Below, one piece after another: positions 9,590 to 18,635 of a DNA stretch of 51,242 nt. The stretch is from COE1 sp036310845. GTDB taxonomy: Bacteria; Bacillota; Clostridia; Lachnospirales; Lachnospiraceae. How positions within the stretch are numbered: the first letter of the stretch is position 1; each line of letters starts with the position of its first letter. The stretch lies in NCBI GenBank assembly GCA_036310845.1, contig JAXJRB010000184.1, positions 1 to 51,242 of the forward strand, written 5' to 3'. A program made the translations under genes and the position numbers. The notes beneath the pieces were generated by a model. That model was not told the DNA's origin. It saw nothing but the letters and a program-made list of their open reading frames with translations, and did not search any database.

Positions 9590-10873
9590 TTAAAACATTG
9601 TGATATAAGCATCACGCTCGGCACCTACAGACACATACTTTATCGGACATCCAATCGCCTTCTCAATGTATCGGATATATTCTAATGCTTCCTTTGGAAG
9701 CTCTTCTGCTTTTCTGCATCCGCTAATATCACACTGAAAGCCCGGCAGATATTCATAAATTGGTTTCGCATCGTTTAATTCTTCTATACCAGCCGGGAAC
9801 GTTTCTACTCTGTTTTTCTTTATCTCATATGCAACACATACCGGTATCTCTTCCATATAAGAAAGCACATCTAACTTTGTAAGTGCTACATAAGTGCAAC
9901 CTTGCATTTTTGTACCATATTTAGATGCCACTACATCAAAACCACCCACTCTTCTTGGTCTTCCGGTAGCTGCACCATATTCACCACCTGCCTCACGTAG
10001 TTTTTCCGCTTCCTCACCAAACAGCTCACAGGTAAAAGGGCCTTCACCAACACAGCTTGAATAAGCCTTCATAATTCCAATGCTTTTATCTAGCTTTGCG
10101 AAAGGCACACCCGCACCAATCGGTGCATAAGATGCTAATGTTGTAGATGCAGAGGTATATGGATAAATTCCAAAATCAATATCTCTTAAAGCACCAAGCT
10201 GTGCCTCAAACAAAATGGATTTTCCTTCCTGAATGGCTTCCCCTAGATACTCGGTTGTATCACAAATGAATGGTATAAAGAATTCTCCATATGTCTGTAA
10301 CCAGGTCAATGTTTCCCTTGCATCAATCGGAGTATGTCCATACCCCTTTTCCACCGTAAGATTTTTCCATTCAACAAGTTCCTCGAAACGATCCTCCAGA
10401 GAATCTAAATGCAGTAAGTCTCCCATACGCAATGCCTTTTTCATATATTTGTCTGCATATACTGGAGAAATTCCTCTACGGGTAGAACCAAATTTCTTGT
10501 CCTGCAATCTATCTTCCTCTAAACAATCCATCAGTTTATGATATGGCATACAAATGGTTGCCCTGTCACTAATTTTTAAATGTTCCGGTGTTACTGCTAC
10601 ACCTTTCTCAGACAGCTTTCTCACTTCTCCATATAAATGTTCCAAATCAATTACAATTCCAGGCCCAAGAATATTTACTGTATTCTCTCTGCAGATTCCA
10701 GAAGGCATTAGGTTCATTACGAACTCACCTTTCTCGTTAATTACAGTATGCCCTGCATTATTTCCACCTTGATAACGGACTACAATATCATAATCTTCAC
10801 TAAGCAGGTCAACCATACGACCTTTTCCTTCGTCTCCCCAGTTTGTTCCAACAATTGATGTAAGCATATGCAT
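9590..10873 (-). CDS. purA: Adenylosuccinate synthetase
   Basis: Joins IMP and aspartate using GTP on the way to AMP. The N-terminus carries IVGTNWGDEGKGRMVD with the GDEGKGR phosphate loop and catalytic Asp, followed by GGNNAGHTV with the catalytic His. TGRPRRVGGFD is the conserved late signature. Length 427, normal. It lies 5 bp after purB. Together with PurB and PurC the operon contains all three aspartate-transfer steps of purine synthesis, beside the glutamine-using ones. Confidence 0.97.
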   Translation of the reverse strand: MHMLTSIVGTNWGDEGKGRMVDLLSEDYDIVVRYQGGNNAGHTVINEKGEFVMNLMPSGICRENTVNILGPGIVIDLEHLYGEVRKLSEKGVAVTPEHLKISDRATICMPYHKLMDCLEEDRLQDKKFGSTRRGISPVYADKYMKKALRMGDLLHLDSLEDRFEELVEWKNLTVEKGYGHTPIDARETLTWLQTYGEFFIPFICDTTEYLGEAIQEGKSILFEAQLGALRDIDFGIYPYTSASTTLASYAPIGAGVPFAKLDKSIGIMKAYSSCVGEGPFTCELFGEEAEKLREAGGEYGAATGRPRRVGGFDVVASKYGTKMQGCTYVALTKLDVLSYMEEIPVCVAYEIKKNRVETFPAGIEELNDAKPIYEYLPGFQCDISGCRKAEELPKEALEYIRYIEKAIGCPIKYVSVGAERDAYITMF

Positions 10874-10878
10874 TCCTC

Positions 10879-12315
10879 CTAAACATAAATCTGCGCTGTA
10901 ACATTTTCACGCTGCTTATTGCCCTCTAATAACGGCTTTACAATTTCCTTGACATACGTTTCACACTGATACTCTGCCATACCTGTAAATTTTACAGGAT
11001 TAAGCAGCATATCAATTTCATCTTCTGTTAATCCAAACATATCATCCGCTTTTATTCGTTCTATCAAATCATTATCTACACCATATAACTTCACCTGCTC
11101 TGCCGCTTTTACAGAATGCTTGCGAATGGCCTCATGAAGCTTTTGTCTGTCTCCACCTTTATTCTTTACGCAATACATCATAATATTTTCCGTTGCCATA
11201 AAAGGAAGCTCTGCATCAAGATGTTTTTTTATCACAGCCGGATACACCTTGAGACCTCTGATTACATTAATATACAAATTGAGAATGGCATCTGTCGCAA
11301 GAAAAGCTTCTGGTACAGATAATCTTTTATTAGCAGAATCATCTAACGTTCTCTCAAACCACTGTGTAGATGCTGTGATTGCTGTATTCTGCAAATCACA
11401 AATCACATAACGAGCTAAGGATGCAATACGCTCACTTCTCATAGGGTTTCTTTTATATGCCATTGCAGAAGAACCTATCTGCTTTTCCTCAAAAGGTTCG
11501 TCCACTTCTTTTAAATGACTAAGCAGTCTGATATCGTTTGAAAATTTTGATGCACTTTGAGCAATTCCTGATAACACTTGCAACACAGCAAAATCAGCTT
11601 TTCTAGTATATGTTTGCCCACTAACACTCTGACATTTTGAAAAGCCGACTTTATTTGCAATTTTCTGCTCTAGCTGTTCCACCTTTTCTTCATCACCATC
11701 AAACAACTCCAAAAAGCTGGCGCCTGTTCCTGTAGTTCCTTTACATCCGAGCAGTTTTAAACTATTTAGTTGAAAATCAAGCTGTTCGATGTCAAACAGC
11801 AAATCGTTCATCCAAAGGCAAGCCCTCTTGCCAACCGTTGTTGGTTGTGCTGCCTGGAAGTGCGTATATGCAAGAGTTGGAAGTGCCTTATATTCCATCG
11901 CAAACTCACTAAGTGCCTCAACAGCATTGAGAAGCAGATTCTTTATTTGTATAAGTGCACTTTGCATAAGAATAATATCCGTGTTATCTCCCACGTAACA
12001 CGACGTTGCTCCTAAGTGAATAATACCTGCTGACTTTGGGCAAGCATCACCATAGGTATGCACATGTGCCATAACATCATGGCGTAATTCACGCTCATAC
12101 TGCTTTGCTTTCTCATAATCTATATTACTGATTTGGGACTTCATTTCCTGAATCTGTTCATTAGAAATAGGAAGCCCAAGTTCCTGTTCACTTTCCGCAA
12201 GGGCAACCCAAAGCTTTCTCCATGTAGAAAACTTCCTGTCATTCGAGAATATACTCTGCATTTCCTTACTTGCATAACGTTCACATAACGGCGATTGATA
12301 AATATCTGTTCTCAT
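10879..12315 (-). CDS. purB: Adenylosuccinate lyase
   Basis: Removes fumarate from SAICAR and adenylosuccinate. 478 residues of the fumarase/aspartase superfamily. The signature loop reads IGSSAMAYKRNPMRSE (the usual Pro in SSAMPYKRNP is Ala), and the catalytic His regions HVHTYGD and THFQAAQPTTVGKR are intact. The ATG at 12315 is preferred over the GTG immediately before it because the AGAAGGAG ribosome site then has 9-nt spacing. The gene starts a few bases after the purC stop, so translation is probably coupled. Confidence 0.95.
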   Translation of the reverse strand: MRTDIYQSPLCERYASKEMQSIFSNDRKFSTWRKLWVALAESEQELGLPISNEQIQEMKSQISNIDYEKAKQYERELRHDVMAHVHTYGDACPKSAGIIHLGATSCYVGDNTDIILMQSALIQIKNLLLNAVEALSEFAMEYKALPTLAYTHFQAAQPTTVGKRACLWMNDLLFDIEQLDFQLNSLKLLGCKGTTGTGASFLELFDGDEEKVEQLEQKIANKVGFSKCQSVSGQTYTRKADFAVLQVLSGIAQSASKFSNDIRLLSHLKEVDEPFEEKQIGSSAMAYKRNPMRSERIASLARYVICDLQNTAITASTQWFERTLDDSANKRLSVPEAFLATDAILNLYINVIRGLKVYPAVIKKHLDAELPFMATENIMMYCVKNKGGDRQKLHEAIRKHSVKAAEQVKLYGVDNDLIERIKADDMFGLTEDEIDMLLNPVKFTGMAEYQCETYVKEIVKPLLEGNKQRENVTAQIYV

Positions 12316-12321
12316 CACTGT

Positions 12322-13041
12322 TTACTCCTTCTCTATTTCTAATCCTAATCTTCTTGCTACCTCTATATATGCCTCTTCCACATTACCTAAATCTCTGCGA
12401 AAACGATCTTTGTCCATCTTGTCGCCACTTTCTACATCCCACAAACGGCAGGTATCCGGTGATACTTCATCCGCAAGGATAATCTTTCCATGGAAGCGAC
12501 CAAATTCTATCTTAAAATCTATCAAACGGAGTCCCGCTTTCAGAAATTCTACTTTCAAAATATCATTCACCATAAATGCGTATTTCTTTATCGTTTCTAT
12601 TTCATTTGAAGTTGCAAGATTAAGTGCTTTTGCAAAGTAACTGTTAATCAACGGATCTCCAAGTTCATCATTCTTATAAGAAAATTCGATGGTAGGCTCC
12701 GCTAACTCTGTACCTTCCTCAATGCCTAGTTTTTTCGAAAAGCTACCTGCCGCAACATTACGCACGATAACCTCAAGAGGGACAATTTCAACCCTACAAA
12801 CTGCTGTTTCCCTGTCATTCAATTCCTGAATATAATGAGTCGGTACACCCGCTTCTCCGATTTTCTGAAACAACAGATTGGTCATACGGTTATTAATCGC
12901 GCCCTTCCCAACAATCATACCCTTTTTCAATCCGTTAAAGGCAGTTGCATCGTCCTTATAAGATACAATCAGAACATCCGGGTTCTCTGTCAAAAACACC
13001 TTTTTTGCCTTTCCTTCATATAATTGCTCGCATTTATGCAT
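12322..13041 (-). CDS. purC: SAICAR synthetase
   Basis: Phosphoribosylaminoimidazole-succinocarboxamide synthase: CAIR plus aspartate plus ATP give SAICAR. 239 residues, the usual length for the monofunctional bacterial enzyme. Motifs: QLYEGKAKKVFLT at the N-terminus with the ATP-binding Lys residues, then VPLEVIVRNVAAGS and DFKIEFGR. First gene of the seven-gene operon purC-purB-purA-pyrG-purF-carA-carB. It is preceded by its own promoter, a NitR-type hexaloop hairpin and a terminator, so entry into the whole operon is probably controlled by antitermination. Confidence 0.96.
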   Translation of the reverse strand: MHKCEQLYEGKAKKVFLTENPDVLIVSYKDDATAFNGLKKGMIVGKGAINNRMTNLLFQKIGEAGVPTHYIQELNDRETAVCRVEIVPLEVIVRNVAAGSFSKKLGIEEGTELAEPTIEFSYKNDELGDPLINSYFAKALNLATSNEIETIKKYAFMVNDILKVEFLKAGLRLIDFKIEFGRFHGKIILADEVSPDTCRLWDVESGDKMDKDRFRRDLGNVEEAYIEVARRLGLEIEKE

Positions 13042-13085
13042 CTTGCATTTCCTCCTTCAAAGTCATATCATGCGCATTTTTGCAC

Positions 13086-13142
13086 AAAAAAAGACAAAGA
13101 CGCCTTTAAGTCCATTTAAAACTTAAAGACGCCTTTGCCTTT
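13086..13142 (-). promoter_or_regulatory. ANTAR hexaloop hairpin nested in a terminator, purC leader
   Basis: In the minus-strand RNA, AAAGGC (13142-13137) and GUCUUU (13130-13125) form a 6-bp stem around the hexaloop AAAGGC, with A at loop position 1 and G at position 4 as in ANTAR target RNAs. The same 18 bases are the 5' arm of a longer hairpin whose 3' arm lies at 13111-13090, fully pairable with G-U wobbles and followed by U7 (13092-13086). The small hairpin and the terminator exclude each other. It lies 55 bp after the asnB stop, so it can also terminate asnB transcripts. The purC ATG is 45 nt further on. Confidence 0.8.
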
Positions 13143-13151
13143 ACGCTGATT

Positions 13152-13180
13152 ATAGTACACCTTTCCCCTTGCTTTGTCAA
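13152..13180 (-). promoter_or_regulatory. Promoter of the purC-carB operon
   Basis: Minus-strand -35 TTGACA (13175-13180) and -10 TACTAT (13152-13157) with a 17-bp spacer; an overlapping TATAAT offers an alternative -10 with worse spacing. The predicted start near 13146 is only a few bases before the hexaloop hairpin. Confidence 0.75.
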
Positions 13181-13196
13181 TCATTTTTCTAATTCA

Positions 13197-14777
13197 TTAC
13201 TTTCCGCTATCCCCATAGTTAGAAAGCACCCTTGCTGATGGATCATTTACATCGCAACCTTCCCATTCTCTGTTTGGCATCCAAAAATCTATTACCATTT
13301 CCGACTGTCCCGGATAGTTTTTTTCAAAAATCTCTCTATACAATAACGATTCCTTCGTAAAAGGAGTAGCATGTGTATATTTTTTGCAGATATTCTCAAA
13401 CTCGTTATCCGTATATTTGCTTTCCGCATACACTTTCAGATAGTCAACCATAGAATGCCCTACTGCATCCGAAAATGCTGCTTTCTCCCTCCAAAGAATT
13501 TCCTCCGGCAAATAGTCACCTTCTTTAAAAGCATGACGAAGCAGATATTTTCCTTTTCCGTATGTATTGCACTTTAATTCTGGATTTATCGCCATCACAT
13601 ATCTCACAAAATCTAAATCACCAAAGGGAACTCTGGCCTCTAAAGAATTTACCGAAATACAGCGATCTGCACGAAGTACATCATACATATGCAATTCTCT
13701 GATTCTTTTCTGGGATTCTTCCTGAAAAGCAGTTGCATCAGGCGCAAAATCCGTATATTTATAACCAAACAATTCATCCGATATTTCACCTGTCAAGAGC
13801 ACTCTGATATCTGTCTGCTCATGAATTGCCTTACAAATCAAATACATACCCATAGACGCACGAATAGTCGTAATATCATAGGTTCCCAATAGCGAAATAA
13901 CTGTTTCCAACGAAGATAATACCTCACTAGGGGTCATATACACCTCCGTATGTTCACTTCCTATATAATCTGCCACCTGTTTCGCATATTTCAAATCAAT
14001 GGCATCTTCGCTCATACCAATCGCAAAAGTCTTAATCGGTTTCCTACTTTTCTTTGCTGCAATAGCACACACCAAAGAAGAATCCAATCCACCGGAGAGC
14101 AGAAAACCAACCTCAGCATCCGCAACCAGACGTTTCTCCACACCCGTCACCAATTTATCATGAATATTTTTGCAAACCGTTTCTAAATCATCATAACAAA
14201 GCATATCCACCTTCGCAATGTCACTATAACAGATAAACTGACCTTTTTGATAATAATGTCCCGGTGGAAAAGGCATAATCTTATCCGTCAATCCAACCAG
14301 ATTTTTCGCTTCACTGGCAAAAATAATAACTCCCTCTTTATCGTATCCATAATATAACGGACGAATGCCTATGGGATCTCTTGCAGCAATATATTCCCCG
14401 GTATCACCATCATAAATAATACAGGCAAATTCCGCATCCAGCATAGCAAACATTGCTATTCCATATTCTTGATAAAGTGGCAAAAGTATTTCACAATCTG
14501 AAGCACTTTCAAATGTATACTTTTCAGAAAGTTCCTGTTTCAGCTTTTCGAATCCATAAATCTCACCATTGCAAACGACATAGCTTTTTCCTAATCGGAA
14601 AGGTTGCATACCTAATGGTGTTAATCCCATAATAGCTAATCTGTGAAATCCAAGAAATCCATTTCCCGTATCCACAATCCTACTGTCATCCGGTCCCCTG
14701 GAAATAGTCCTTTCAAATCCCTCCTTAAACGTATCAAAGGCAGCACGATAACTGCAATAACCCATGATAGAACACAT
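13197..14777 (-). CDS. asnB: Asparagine synthetase, glutamine-hydrolysing
   Basis: Makes asparagine from aspartate, ATP and glutamine. Cys2 (MCSIMGY) is the Ntn glutaminase nucleophile after Met removal. The N-terminal domain continues with ISRGPDD, FLGFHRLAIMG and VVCNGEIYG. The synthetase domain has the PP-loop GFLLSGGLDSSLVCAIA and the later LLTGEISDELFGYKY. Length 526, slightly short for the family (about 550) but all motifs are present. It lies 91 bp after glnN with no terminator between, so co-transcription is likely; a weak promoter-like sequence lies in the gap. It adds another glutamine consumer to the block. Confidence 0.95.
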   Translation of the reverse strand: MCSIMGYCSYRAAFDTFKEGFERTISRGPDDSRIVDTGNGFLGFHRLAIMGLTPLGMQPFRLGKSYVVCNGEIYGFEKLKQELSEKYTFESASDCEILLPLYQEYGIAMFAMLDAEFACIIYDGDTGEYIAARDPIGIRPLYYGYDKEGVIIFASEAKNLVGLTDKIMPFPPGHYYQKGQFICYSDIAKVDMLCYDDLETVCKNIHDKLVTGVEKRLVADAEVGFLLSGGLDSSLVCAIAAKKSRKPIKTFAIGMSEDAIDLKYAKQVADYIGSEHTEVYMTPSEVLSSLETVISLLGTYDITTIRASMGMYLICKAIHEQTDIRVLLTGEISDELFGYKYTDFAPDATAFQEESQKRIRELHMYDVLRADRCISVNSLEARVPFGDLDFVRYVMAINPELKCNTYGKGKYLLRHAFKEGDYLPEEILWREKAAFSDAVGHSMVDYLKVYAESKYTDNEFENICKKYTHATPFTKESLLYREIFEKNYPGQSEMVIDFWMPNREWEGCDVNDPSARVLSNYGDSGK

Positions 14778-14868
14778 ATGAATGTACCTCCATAATTTTT
14801 ATAATTCAGCATTCTATATATTTATTTTCTTAAGAATGTTCCAATATCGAAATCTAACTTTTCTGTCG

Positions 14869-16965
14869 TTATCTTACACTAAACAGTAAATCTCCATAGG
14901 TCGGAAACGGCCAATACTTCTTTGCTGTTATCGTTTCCGCTTCATCACAGGCAAGCCTTAACTCGCTCATCCTAACAAGCACAACATCTCTAATCATATT
15001 TGCTTCTGAAATAATATCCTCCGCACGATGAAGCTCTACTAAAGAATTTTCCAATTCCTCTGTTTTAATGGCTATTCTGTCTGTCAAAGTAGACAATTTC
15101 TTAACCAAGGCACTTTCATAGGTACAAGCTAAGCCTATATCCACTGCCTTTTTCGCCATAACTGCTTTTGCCAAATCTACAGTATACGCCTCTACTGCCG
15201 GTGCAATTTCAGTCTTTGCCATGTCAACCATGGTATTTGCTTCAATCAAAACTGTCTTACAATAATTCTCCAGCATAATATCACATCGGGATTCTAGCTC
15301 TGCCTGCGAAAATACTCCATGTGAAGTCAACATCTTCACATTCTTTTCATCAAGTAGATGTGGCATACAATCTGCAGTTGTACGGAAATTGAGCAAACCT
15401 CTCTTTTCTGTAGCCTCTTTCATCCACATATCATCATATCCATTTCCATTAAAAATAATATGCTTATGCTCTTTCATCGTCTTGCAAATGATCTCATGTA
15501 ATGCTTCCTCAAAGTTATCTGCCTTTTCCAATCTATCAGCATAAATCTTGAGACTCTCTGCTACTGCACTGTTCAGCATAATATTCGCACAAGCAATACT
15601 ATTAGAAGAACCAAGCATACGGAATTCAAATTTATTGCCGGTAAATGCAAAAGGGGATGTTCGGTTACGATCGGTTGTGTCTCTGTTAAACCTAGGTAAA
15701 ACATCTACACCTAGCTTCATTTGCGTCTTTGTAACCCCTTCGTAAGGCGTATTATTTTCAATAGCCTCCAAAACTGCATTTAATTCATCACCAAGGAACA
15801 TGGATACCACTGCCGGAGGTGCTTCATTTGCTCCAAGACGATGATCATTTCCAGCAGTAGCCACCGAAAGACGGAGCAAATCCTGATAATCATCCACTGC
15901 CTTGATTACTGCACACAAGAACAATAGAAACTGTGCGTTTTCATATGGCGTTTCACCCGGAGAAAGCAGGTTCACTCCTGCGTCTGTTTCCATTGACCAG
16001 TTATTATGCTTACCACTTCCGTTTACTCCGGCAAAAGGTTTTTCATGAAGCAGGCATACCAATCCGTGCTTTGCTGCAACTTTCTGCATCATTTCCATCG
16101 TTAATTGGTTATGGTCAGTCGCAATATTGGTAGTAACATAAATAGGTGCCAGCTCATGCTGTGCAGGCGCAACCTCATTATGCTCTGTCTTTGCAAGAAT
16201 TCCTAATTTCCAAAGTTCCTCATTCAACTCCTGCATGTAGGCTGCAACTCTAGGTTTAATCACACCAAAATAGTGGTCATCCATTTCCTGTCCCTTAGGT
16301 GCTTTTGCTCCAAAAAGCGTACGCCCTGTAAAACGAAGATCGGGACGTTTATCGTACATTTCCTTGTCAATCAGAAAGTATTCCTGTTCCGCACCTACAG
16401 AAGTACGAACACATTTGACATCGTCATTTCCAAACAAATGAAGAATACGAAGTGCCTGTTTATTCAATGCTTCCATGGAACGAAGTAACGGTGTTTTTTT
16501 GTCCAACGCTTCTCCACCAAAGGAACAAAACGCGGTAGGAATACATAAGGTCTTCCCTTTTATAAACGCATAGGATGTGGGATCCCATGCCGTATATCCC
16601 CTTGCCTCAAAGGTTGCGCGCAATCCGCCTGAAGGAAAGGAAGAAGCATCCGGCTCACCCTGAATCAACTCCTTACCGGAAAATTCCATAATCACCCCGC
16701 CATCAGGAGAAGGTGTAATAAAGCTGTCATGTTTTTCTGCTGTAATCCCGGTCAACGGCTGGAACCAATGTGTATAATGTGTCGCACCATTTGCAACTGC
16801 CCAATCCTTCATGGCTACTGCAACCGCATTTGCCACACTGATATCAAGTGTAGCTCCTTCATCTATGGTCTTTTTCAATGATTGATATACTTTTGCTGAC
16901 AGCTTCGCCTTCATTACTCTATCATCAAACACCAAGCATCCAAAATAATCTGAAATATTATTCAT
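14869..16965 (-). CDS. glnN: Glutamine synthetase type III
   Basis: 698-residue GSIII, the large dodecameric form found in Bacteroides, cyanobacteria and many Clostridia. It makes glutamine from glutamate, ammonium and ATP. Recognisable are GSIII-specific GGLRATFEARGYTAWDPTSYAF, the VGAEQEYFLID metal-binding motif, FAGVNGSGKHNNWSM, and TAGNDHRLGANEAPPAVVSMF. It lies between gdhA and asnB. A hexaloop/terminator element separates it from gdhA, so expression beyond gdhA is probably gated. Its presence beside a type I enzyme (glnA) gives two unrelated glutamine synthetases within 5 kb. Confidence 0.96.
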   Translation of the reverse strand: MNNISDYFGCLVFDDRVMKAKLSAKVYQSLKKTIDEGATLDISVANAVAVAMKDWAVANGATHYTHWFQPLTGITAEKHDSFITPSPDGGVIMEFSGKELIQGEPDASSFPSGGLRATFEARGYTAWDPTSYAFIKGKTLCIPTAFCSFGGEALDKKTPLLRSMEALNKQALRILHLFGNDDVKCVRTSVGAEQEYFLIDKEMYDKRPDLRFTGRTLFGAKAPKGQEMDDHYFGVIKPRVAAYMQELNEELWKLGILAKTEHNEVAPAQHELAPIYVTTNIATDHNQLTMEMMQKVAAKHGLVCLLHEKPFAGVNGSGKHNNWSMETDAGVNLLSPGETPYENAQFLLFLCAVIKAVDDYQDLLRLSVATAGNDHRLGANEAPPAVVSMFLGDELNAVLEAIENNTPYEGVTKTQMKLGVDVLPRFNRDTTDRNRTSPFAFTGNKFEFRMLGSSNSIACANIMLNSAVAESLKIYADRLEKADNFEEALHEIICKTMKEHKHIIFNGNGYDDMWMKEATEKRGLLNFRTTADCMPHLLDEKNVKMLTSHGVFSQAELESRCDIMLENYCKTVLIEANTMVDMAKTEIAPAVEAYTVDLAKAVMAKKAVDIGLACTYESALVKKLSTLTDRIAIKTEELENSLVELHRAEDIISEANMIRDVVLVRMSELRLACDEAETITAKKYWPFPTYGDLLFSVR

Positions 16966-17009
16966 AATGACTTCTCCTCACTATTGTAATTTAAACATTA
17001 CTATCGCAT

Positions 17010-17060
17010 AAAAAGGAAAGACGTCCCTATGCTACCTGCATAAAAGACGTCTTTGCCTTT
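17010..17060 (-). promoter_or_regulatory. ANTAR hexaloop hairpin nested in a terminator, gdhA-glnN gap
   Basis: In the minus-strand RNA, AAAGGC (17060-17055) pairs with GUCUUU (17048-17043) around the hexaloop AAAGAC (A1, G4). The hairpin forms the 5' arm of a longer stem closing near an AUGC/GCAU apex and ending in U5 (17014-17010). It lies 21 bp after the gdhA stop and 45 bp before glnN. Unlike the other three copies there is no clear -35; a -10-like TAATAG lies at the same distance from the hairpin (17070-17075), so it may act mainly on readthrough from gdhA. Confidence 0.75.
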
Positions 17061-17081
17061 CTCTATTCACTATTACCCTTT

Positions 17082-18416
17082 TTATACAATTCCCTGAGCG
17101 GTCATAGCTTCAGCAACCTTTTCAAATCCTGCAATATTAGCTCCAAGAACGTAATTACCCTTTGCCCCATAACGTTGAGCTGCGTCTGCCATATTATGAC
17201 AAATATTTACCATGATGTCCTTTAATTTGGAATCTACTTCCTCGAAGGACCAGCTTAAGCGTTCACTATTCTGTGACATTTCCAATGCTGAGGTTGCAAC
17301 ACCACCTGCGTTTGCAGCTTTACCCGGTGCAAAAATAACACCATTCTTCTGTAAATATTCTGTAGCATCCATTGTTGTAGGCATATTAGCACCCTCGCAC
17401 ACTGCGATACATCCATTGGCTACCAACTGCTTTGCATCCTCTAACAATAATTCATTTTGTGTTGCACAAGGAAGCGCTATATCAACCTTAACAGACCATA
17501 CTCCACGTCCTTCATGATACTCAGAATTTGGACGATACTTCTTGTATTCTGTCAATCTCGCTCTCTTTACTTCTTTGATTTCTTTTAAGGCCTCTACATC
17601 TATACCTTCCGAGTCATATACCCAACCGGTAGAATCACTTACGGTTACAACCTTTGCGCCTAACTGCTGTGCTTTCTGAGTTGCATAAATGGCAACATTG
17701 CCGGAACCGGAAACTGCCACTGTTTTTCCTTCTAAAGAGATACCATTCAGCTTAAGCAGCTCCTCTGTCAGATATAAAAGTCCATATCCAGTTGCTTCTG
17801 TTCTAGCAAGAGAACCACCATAACTCAAACCTTTTCCTGTCAGCACACCTTCATACACACCTTTGATTCTTTTATACTGTCCAAACATATAACCAATCTC
17901 TCTTGCACCGGTTCCAATATCACCTGCCGGTACATCAGTATCTGCACCTATGTACTTATAAAGCTCCGTTATGAAACTCTGACAAAATGCCATTACTTCT
18001 CTGTCAGATTTTCCTTTCGGATCAAAATCAGAACCACCTTTACCACCGCCAATCGGAAGACCTGTCAGGGAATTTTTAAAAATCTGCTCAAATCCTAAGA
18101 ATTTGATAATTCCCAAGTTTACAGAAGGGTGTAGTCTAAGTCCTCCCTTGTATGGTCCAATTGCACTGTTAAACTGTACGCGATATCCTGTGTTGACCTG
18201 TACCTGACCATTATCATCCACCCAAGGAACTCTAAACTTAATCTGTCTTTCAGGATTAACTAATCTTTCAAGCAAAGCATCCTTTCTATACTTTTCTTCA
18301 TTTGCTTCCACCACTACTCTTAACGACTCCAACACTTCCTTAACCGCCTGGTGAAATTCTGGTTCAGCAGGATTCTGCTTCACTACCTGTTCAATTACCT
18401 CATCAACATATGACAT
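17082..18416 (-). CDS. gdhA: NADP-type glutamate dehydrogenase
   Basis: Assimilates ammonium into 2-oxoglutarate to give glutamate. 444 residues, the usual length of the hexameric biosynthetic enzyme. The substrate motif GPYKGGLRLHPSVN is followed by GLPIGGGKGGSDFDPKGKSD with the catalytic Lys. The Rossmann fold has GKTVAVSGSGNVAIYA, and the Ser-Asp-Ser after the second strand (TVSDSTG) fits NADPH preference, though that is inference. First gene of gdhA-glnN-asnB, divergent from glnA, with its own strong promoter and hexaloop/terminator leader. Low-affinity ammonium capture sits directly beside two glutamine synthetases. Confidence 0.96.
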   Translation of the reverse strand: MSYVDEVIEQVVKQNPAEPEFHQAVKEVLESLRVVVEANEEKYRKDALLERLVNPERQIKFRVPWVDDNGQVQVNTGYRVQFNSAIGPYKGGLRLHPSVNLGIIKFLGFEQIFKNSLTGLPIGGGKGGSDFDPKGKSDREVMAFCQSFITELYKYIGADTDVPAGDIGTGAREIGYMFGQYKRIKGVYEGVLTGKGLSYGGSLARTEATGYGLLYLTEELLKLNGISLEGKTVAVSGSGNVAIYATQKAQQLGAKVVTVSDSTGWVYDSEGIDVEALKEIKEVKRARLTEYKKYRPNSEYHEGRGVWSVKVDIALPCATQNELLLEDAKQLVANGCIAVCEGANMPTTMDATEYLQKNGVIFAPGKAANAGGVATSALEMSQNSERLSWSFEEVDSKLKDIMVNICHNMADAAQRYGAKGNYVLGANIAGFEKVAEAMTAQGIV

Positions 18417-18470
18417 CTCTTAGTCCTCCTTCTTATTCGCACTCCTGGCACAAAATTTGCATTAATAAAC

Positions 18471-18522
18471 AAAAAAAGCAACAACAACTTCAAGGTATTT
18501 CCTCAAAGACGCCATTGCCTTT
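18471..18522 (-). promoter_or_regulatory. ANTAR hexaloop hairpin nested in a terminator, gdhA leader
   Basis: In the minus-strand RNA, AAAGGC (18522-18517) pairs with GUCUUU (18510-18505) around hexaloop AAUGGC (A1, G4). The whole hairpin is the 5' arm of a terminator with an AGG-AAAU-CCU apex, many G-U pairs, and U7 at 18477-18471. The gdhA ATG lies 55 nt downstream. Confidence 0.8.
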
Positions 18523-18531
18523 ATGGCTGTC

Positions 18532-18560
18532 ATAATACACCCACTCACAAAAATTGTCAA
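18532..18560 (-). promoter_or_regulatory. Promoter of gdhA
   Basis: Minus-strand -35 TTGACA (18555-18560) and -10 TATTAT (18532-18537), 17-bp spacer. There are 9 nt between the -10 and the hexaloop stem, identical to the purC leader. Confidence 0.85.
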
Positions 18561-18598
18561 CACTTTTTTCATATTGTTATCCCATAGCAAAATAATTA

Positions 18599-18627
18599 TT
18601 GACAAAACGTCTCATTAGGGTTATAAA
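18599..18627 (+). promoter_or_regulatory. Promoter of glnA-nitR
   Basis: Plus-strand -35 TTGACA (18599-18604) and -10 TATAAA (18622-18627), 17-bp spacer. It is divergent from the gdhA promoter, with 38 bp between the two -35 boxes. The hexaloop stem begins 8 nt after the -10. Confidence 0.85.
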
Positions 18628-18635
18628 TAATGCAT

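Noticed and set aside
18530..18548. Possible P1 hexaloop (AUUAUG loop, GG-UGU/ACA-CC stem) before the gdhA hairpin
   Set aside because: It coincides with the -10 box, so it is probably not transcribed, has a mismatch in the stem and A rather than G at loop position 4.
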